A DNA stretch of 64,000 nucleotides from an uncultured Saprospirales bacterium (GTDB lineage Bacteria > Bacteroidota > Bacteroidia > Chitinophagales > Saprospiraceae), in contig CALMIR010000012.1 in NCBI GenBank assembly GCA_937864265.1, positions 1-64,000 of the forward strand, in the 5' to 3' direction. Shown here in pieces: positions 60,327 through 64,000 of the stretch (positions are counted from its first letter, which is position 1; each line of letters starts with the position of its first letter). The notes beneath the pieces were generated by a model. It worked only from the letters and a program-made list of their open reading frames with translations, had not been told where the DNA came from and did no database searches. The position numbers and the translations under genes are program-made.

Positions 60327-61037
60327 ATGATTAAGTACAATAGGATACTTCTTAAACTAAGTGGAGAAGCCCTGATGGGCGAACAAGGTTTCGGCATCGA
60401 TGCCAATATGCTAAAACACTATGCCGATCAAATCAAAGAACTCGTTCATATCGGTGTCGAAGTAGCCGTAGTGATAGGAGGTGGGAATATTTTTAGAGGT
60501 CTCCAGGCAGAAGCATCCGGAATAGAAAGGGTACAGGGCGATTACATGGGTATGATGGCTACCGTGATCAATGGTATGGCCCTGCAAAGCGCATTGGAAA
60601 GCGTGGGCCTTTATACTCGTCTGATTTCTGCCATCGAAATGAAACAAATCGCCGAACCGTATATCCGTCGCCGTGCTATACGCCATTTGGAAAAAGGTCG
60701 GGTTGTTATCTTCTCTTCCGGCACAGGTAGCCCTTATTTTACAACCGACTCCGCCGCCGCTTTACGCGCCAATGAAATCAATGCCGATGTTATTTTAAAA
60801 GGCACCAGAGTGGATGGTATCTATACCGCTGATCCGAAAAAAGATCCGACTGCTACCAAATTTGATCGCATCACCTTTGCCAAAGTCATCAGTTTAGGCC
60901 TGAGTGTGATGGATATGACGGCATTTACACTCTGCAAAGAAAACAACCTCCCTATTATTGTCTTCGACGTCAACCAAAAAGAAAACCTGAAAAGGATCAT
61001 TCAGGGTGAGGCCGTCGGCACCTTGGTAGAGGGATGA
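60327..61037 (+). CDS. pyrH: UMP kinase
   Basis: Phosphorylates UMP to UDP in pyrimidine synthesis. Length 236, amino-acid-kinase fold: [73 protein letters not shown] and [12 protein letters not shown]. Standard neighbour of tsf in bacteria. The ribosome recycling factor gene, which often follows, is not present downstream in this window. Confidence 0.97.
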   Translation: MIKYNRILLKLSGEALMGEQGFGIDANMLKHYADQIKELVHIGVEVAVVIGGGNIFRGLQAEASGIERVQGDYMGMMATVINGMALQSALESVGLYTRLISAIEMKQIAEPYIRRRAIRHLEKGRVVIFSSGTGSPYFTTDSAAALRANEINADVILKGTRVDGIYTADPKKDPTATKFDRITFAKVISLGLSVMDMTAFTLCKENNLPIIVFDVNQKENLKRIIQGEAVGTLVEG

Positions 61038-61166
61038 TATCAGGTTTATTCTTCCTAATTATACCTCAACTTTACTAAAGGTTTCTTCTAAAAGCGGTTT
61101 GCAAGACATATCTTGCCAACTTTTTGCTACATTAGCCAATCGTTTAACCAACTAAAATTCAACGAC

Positions 61167-61595
61167 ATGGGAAACAAAACGAATTGGCTGGCCATTATTG
61201 TAGCCGCAGTAGCCGCTATGGCACTAGGCTTTCTTTGGTACGGTGTGCTTTTTCAGGAGCAATGGATGGCCGGTAATGGCATCACCGTGGAGGGCGACAA
61301 GATGTTCAAATACGGAACGGAAATGCCTATCTCTTCTTTGCCGATGATTATCAATACTGTCGCCATGATCATTTATGCGCTGATGATGAACTGGCTGGCG
61401 GTGAAATCCGGCAGTACCACCTTTAAAAAAGGAGCTACTTTAGGCGCGTTTGTTGGATTTATTGTGCTGCTTAGCACGTATGTCAGCAACCGTTTTGCTG
61501 CCAATCCTACGACCCTATCTATGGTCGATGGTGTGTATTCACTGGCGCTGTTTATGATCATTGGCACTATCGTGGGCGGCTGGAGAAAGCAATAA
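61167..61595 (+). CDS. DUF1761 membrane protein
   Basis: A 142-residue protein with four helices (WLAIIVAAVAAMALGFLWYGVLF; MIINTVAMIIYALMMNWLAV; ATLGAFVGFIVLLSTYVSN; VYSLALFMIIGTIVGGW). The GFLWYGVLFQEQWM segment is typical of DUF1761. Function unknown. The ATG at 61167 is used instead of 61113 because it gives the usual short N-terminus. Confidence 0.85.
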   Translation: MGNKTNWLAIIVAAVAAMALGFLWYGVLFQEQWMAGNGITVEGDKMFKYGTEMPISSLPMIINTVAMIIYALMMNWLAVKSGSTTFKKGATLGAFVGFIVLLSTYVSNRFAANPTTLSMVDGVYSLALFMIIGTIVGGWRKQ

Positions 61596-61687
61596 TTTTG
61601 CGATTATAAAGCGAATGGTACAGAAATGCCGGTCGTCTAAGTCTTGAAATCCAATGACCGAAATGGCTGGCATGCCTACTTTTCCTC

Positions 61688-62422
61688 ATGAAAGATCTAT
61701 TCTCACAGGACTCAGCTGCTTACGCCAAATATAGACCGGTATATCCAGACGCTTTGTTTTCCCATTTGGCAGCCCATTTATTAGAATGCCAGAATGCCTG
61801 GGATTGCGGCACAGGCAATGGACAAGTGGCGCAGGCTTTGGTTCCTTTTTTTGATCAAATATTTGCTACCGACATCAGTGAAAAGCAGATCGAGCAAGCA
61901 TTCCAACATCCCAAAATCAATTACTCCCTAGAATCTGCAGAAAAGTCTTCCTTTCCCGATCAATTTTTTGATTTGATTGTGGTTGCTCAAGCCATCCATT
62001 GGTTCGATTTTGATCGTTTCTATCTAGAAGTAAGGCGCACCTTAAAACCCGAAGGCTTACTCCTTGTGTTGGGATATGGCCTTTTTCGTGCTACCCCTAC
62101 CATCGATCAGCTGATTGACCACTTTTATCAAGATACTATCGGAAAGTACTGGGATCCAGAGCGAAAATACATTGACGAAAACTATCAAACGATTCCTTTT
62201 CCCTTCCGGGAAATATCAATCCCTCCTTTTCAAATGGATACAATATGGAATTTGGCTGATTTGATGGGTTATTTGAATACCTGGTCGGCGGTCAAGCACT
62301 TCATCCAAGATAAAGGATTCAACCCCACACTGGCTCTGGCCGAGGAGTTAGAACTCATTTGGCCCGATAAAACACAAGTCGCTATCAACTTTCCATTATT
62401 GATCCGCGTGGGCCGAGTCTAA
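61688..62422 (+). CDS. class I SAM-dependent methyltransferase
   Basis: A 244-residue enzyme. The SAM-binding motif I is WDCGTGNGQVAQAL, followed by FATDISEKQIEQA and FDLIVVAQAIHWFDFDRFYLEVRRTLKPEGLLLVLGYG. This matches the methyltransferase type 11 group that includes yeast Crg1-like proteins and trans-aconitate methyltransferases. Substrate unknown. A near-match -7 box (TACTTTTC, 61677-61684) ends 3 bp before the ATG. Confidence 0.85.
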   Translation: MKDLFSQDSAAYAKYRPVYPDALFSHLAAHLLECQNAWDCGTGNGQVAQALVPFFDQIFATDISEKQIEQAFQHPKINYSLESAEKSSFPDQFFDLIVVAQAIHWFDFDRFYLEVRRTLKPEGLLLVLGYGLFRATPTIDQLIDHFYQDTIGKYWDPERKYIDENYQTIPFPFREISIPPFQMDTIWNLADLMGYLNTWSAVKHFIQDKGFNPTLALAEELELIWPDKTQVAINFPLLIRVGRV

Positions 62423-62455
62423 AAAAAAAGGGCCGACATTTAGTACATGTCGGCC
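62421..62455 (-). terminator. terminator directed at the minus strand
   Basis: A perfect 9-bp stem (GGCCGACAT at 62431-62439 with its complement at 62447-62455). The A-run lies on the left, so the T-run follows only when read on the minus strand. It can stop transcripts from trkH, though that stop codon is about 500 bp upstream. On the plus strand it has no T-run. Confidence 0.6.
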
Positions 62456-62960
62456 ACCAATAATAAACACCTAAAACCCTATTAACTTCTTTTGAATTTC
62501 TTTTTTTAAGTCTCTTTTCAAAATATATAACAACCAAAAGGGCTATTTAATTCACTGGATTTTGTTAGAATTATGTCAAATTTTAACAAAAAGTGTTAAA
62601 GTTTGCTAATAATTGGCTTTTTGGAAATCTTTAACCTGGTTTTGAAATGAAGGTGGTATTTCGGTACTCCAGCCTATTCGCCCCACCCACAATACCTAAG
62701 CCCGCTTACTTTTAATATAATTCCATATAAAAGTCAGCGTAATGAATAATAACATCGCTTAACTCCGTTTTTGTGAACAAATCGAGTTGCTTCCTATATA
62801 AGTTTTTTAAAATGTTAGGTTGGTTTTTTCTACTGTTTTGAGCTGGTCAACTGACAAATGTAAAATGTTACATTTCCAAGAGATAACTAGGTTTAGCGCG
62901 TTTTACCTTTTCTGTTTTGTAAATTAAACGCATTTGCAGCATAAAAGTTGGGTGAGGGTT
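62456..62960. other. AT-rich gap between convergent genes
   Basis: About 500 bp with no gene on either strand. Short inverted repeats occur, such as AATGTAA with TTACATT near 62860, and several TTAAC/GTTAA words. If trkH transcripts run to the minus-strand terminator, they would carry a very long 3' untranslated region. Confidence 0.4.
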
Positions 62961-64000
62961 TCAATTTGATTTCCAAAAATAAGGTGTAAACAACACCAGA
63001 ATGGTGAATATTTCCAAGCGCCCCAATAACATGAGTAGGGAAAGGATTACTTTTATTTCTGAAGGCAACCACGCAAAGTTATCCACAGGACCGACTTTAC
63101 CTATACCCGGGCCGACATTGCCCAGACACGTCGCTACAGCGCCAATGGAAGTCAGCATATCCACTCCCAATCCGGTCACCACAATGGCCCCCAATACAAA
63201 TAGCAGTAAATAAAGCAGTAAAAAAATGATGATGTGGGTAATGATCCGCCCCCGTATGATTTGTCCATTTAATTTCAAAGGCACCAAAGCCCGAGGATGG
63301 ACAATCCTTTTGAATTCAAGGAAGGAGTTTTTAAAAAAAACCAAATTTCGAATGATCTTGATGCCTCCAGCGGTGGATCCTGCGCAAGCACCTACAAACA
63401 TCAACACCAAAAACAAGAGCGTCATACTGTCCGCCCACTTGGTATAATCCACTGATACAAAGCCAGTTGTAGTAATAATAGAGACAATTTGAAACAAGCT
63501 GTCCCGGAAAGTTTTTTCAAAACTCATGTCCGTATGACGGCTGACCACAAAAGTGACCAATACCGTCAGCACCCCTACGATCAGCAAATAGGCCCTGAAC
63601 TCATCAGCTGCCCAAACCTTCCTGAACCGCCCTTTAAGCCCGTAATAAATTACCGTATAGTTGACACCAGCCAAAAACATGAATAAGATGATGGGGTATT
63701 GGATGGCAGGAACATCGTAGTGAGCCATACTGGCATTTTTGGTGGAAAATCCCCCAGTTGCCATCGTGGTAAGGGCATGATTGATAGCATCATAAAAGGT
63801 CATCCCCGCTCCCCAAAGGATAAGGCAAAGCGTGCCGGTCAGCGCCACATAAATCAGCCACAGCCTTTTAGCTGTTTCTCTTATGCGCGGATGCAGTTTA
63901 TCGGAAGTAGGGCCGGGTGCTTCAGCTACAAATAATTCTATCCCGCCAATGCCCAAGAGTGGGAAAATGGCGACAGTGAGCACGATGATACCCATACCGC
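62961..64000 (-). CDS. trkH: TrkH-family potassium uptake protein (N-terminus outside the window)
   Basis: C-terminal portion (about 345 residues) of a Trk/Ktr potassium transporter subunit. Several selectivity-filter-like P-loops are visible: TTMATGGFSTKNAS, IITTTGFVSVDY and CLGNVGPGIG. The GACAGSTAGGIKIIRNLVFFK segment is a TrkH/KtrB hallmark, and LLMLLGRLEIFTILVLF closes the protein. The frame is open to the window edge, so the first part of the transporter lies beyond position 64000. A TrkA partner gene is not visible. Confidence 0.93.
   Translation of the reverse strand, partial: GMGIIVLTVAIFPLLGIGGIELFVAEAPGPTSDKLHPRIRETAKRLWLIYVALTGTLCLILWGAGMTFYDAINHALTTMATGGFSTKNASMAHYDVPAIQYPIILFMFLAGVNYTVIYYGLKGRFRKVWAADEFRAYLLIVGVLTVLVTFVVSRHTDMSFEKTFRDSLFQIVSIITTTGFVSVDYTKWADSMTLLFLVLMFVGACAGSTAGGIKIIRNLVFFKNSFLEFKRIVHPRALVPLKLNGQIIRGRIITHIIIFLLLYLLLFVLGAIVVTGLGVDMLTSIGAVATCLGNVGPGIGKVGPVDNFAWLPSEIKVILSLLMLLGRLEIFTILVLFTPYFWKSN

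Noticed and set aside
62431-62455. Hairpin as terminator for the methyltransferase gene
   Set aside because: No T-run follows on the plus strand; polarity fits the minus strand better.

Overview
The window looks like a chromosomal segment of a Bacteroidota bacterium. The evidence is a complete type IX secretion pair (porU and porV), several proteins ending in T9SS C-terminal sorting domains, the gliding-type ABC transporter genes gldA/gldF/gldG, an N-terminal carboxypeptidase-like domain on the TonB receptor, lack of Shine-Dalgarno sequences, and promoters with the Bacteroidota -7 box TAnnTTTG. The mix of gld, por and agmatine genes suits Saprospiria or a relative (Lewinella/Haliscomenobacter type), but that placement is inference. 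No phage, CRISPR array or full insertion sequence was seen.

Layout. 1-3177: a possible tRNA tail and its terminator, then dnaB interrupted in frame by an intein, then rluB. 3198-8392 (minus strand): a probable copper-handling cluster (small Cys-motif membrane protein, CxxCxC outer-membrane barrel, DUF4625 lipoprotein, MbnP-like protein, MbnH-like diheme peroxidase), preceded by a DUF4180 gene and an AlkB-type alkane monooxygenase. 8636-12719: two T9SS cargo proteins, one a gingipain-type C25 protease. 13224-19005: LytTR two-component system with a dienelactone hydrolase, divergent from a TonB receptor and PepSY protein. 19427-22860: S9 peptidase; YjbH/DsbA-like lipoprotein divergent from an HxlR regulator. 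23025-28242: porV and porU. 28699-32688: Rpn-type nuclease, SDR protein, T9SS-sorted serine hydrolase, and a TrpF-like protein lacking its catalytic Cys. 33400-38139: M23 peptidase, CapA lipoprotein, a DoxX fusion and a membrane-anchored AraC regulator. 38264-43528: gldA, an unknown gene, gldF, gldG, DUF4340. 43582-50855: assorted enzymes (zinc PLC-like, SMUG2 glycosylase, PHP phosphodiesterase, DinB) and a DUF5916 protein. 51081-57113: M14 peptidase, agmatine deiminase, Fic protein and N-carbamoylputrescine amidase. 57635-61037: rplM-rpsI-rpsB-tsf, then pyrH. 61167-64000: DUF1761 protein, methyltransferase, and the C-terminal part of a TrkH potassium transporter.

How the genes work together. 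PorU and PorV process and carry cargo bearing sorting domains; at least three cargo-type proteins are encoded here. The C25 cargo protease and PorU share the His/Cys catalytic pair at nearly the same spacing. The MbnP/MbnH pair together with Cys- and His-rich neighbours suggests periplasmic or outer-membrane copper handling. Agmatine deiminase and N-carbamoylputrescine amidase make putrescine from agmatine; a Fic gene with its own palindromic repeat array sits between them.

The most striking non-coding structures are a 122-bp palindromic element present in two nearly identical inverted copies (19061-19182 and 50947-51068), a 41-bp palindromic tandem repeat that runs into the fic promoter, twin palindromes at 12979-13076, a GC-rich dispersed repeat in two copies, and a GGGTGA/GAGTGA hexamer tract beginning at the stop codon of the amidase gene. 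Several TAnnTTTG boxes lie only 4-5 bp from a start codon, which suggests leaderless or nearly leaderless mRNAs.
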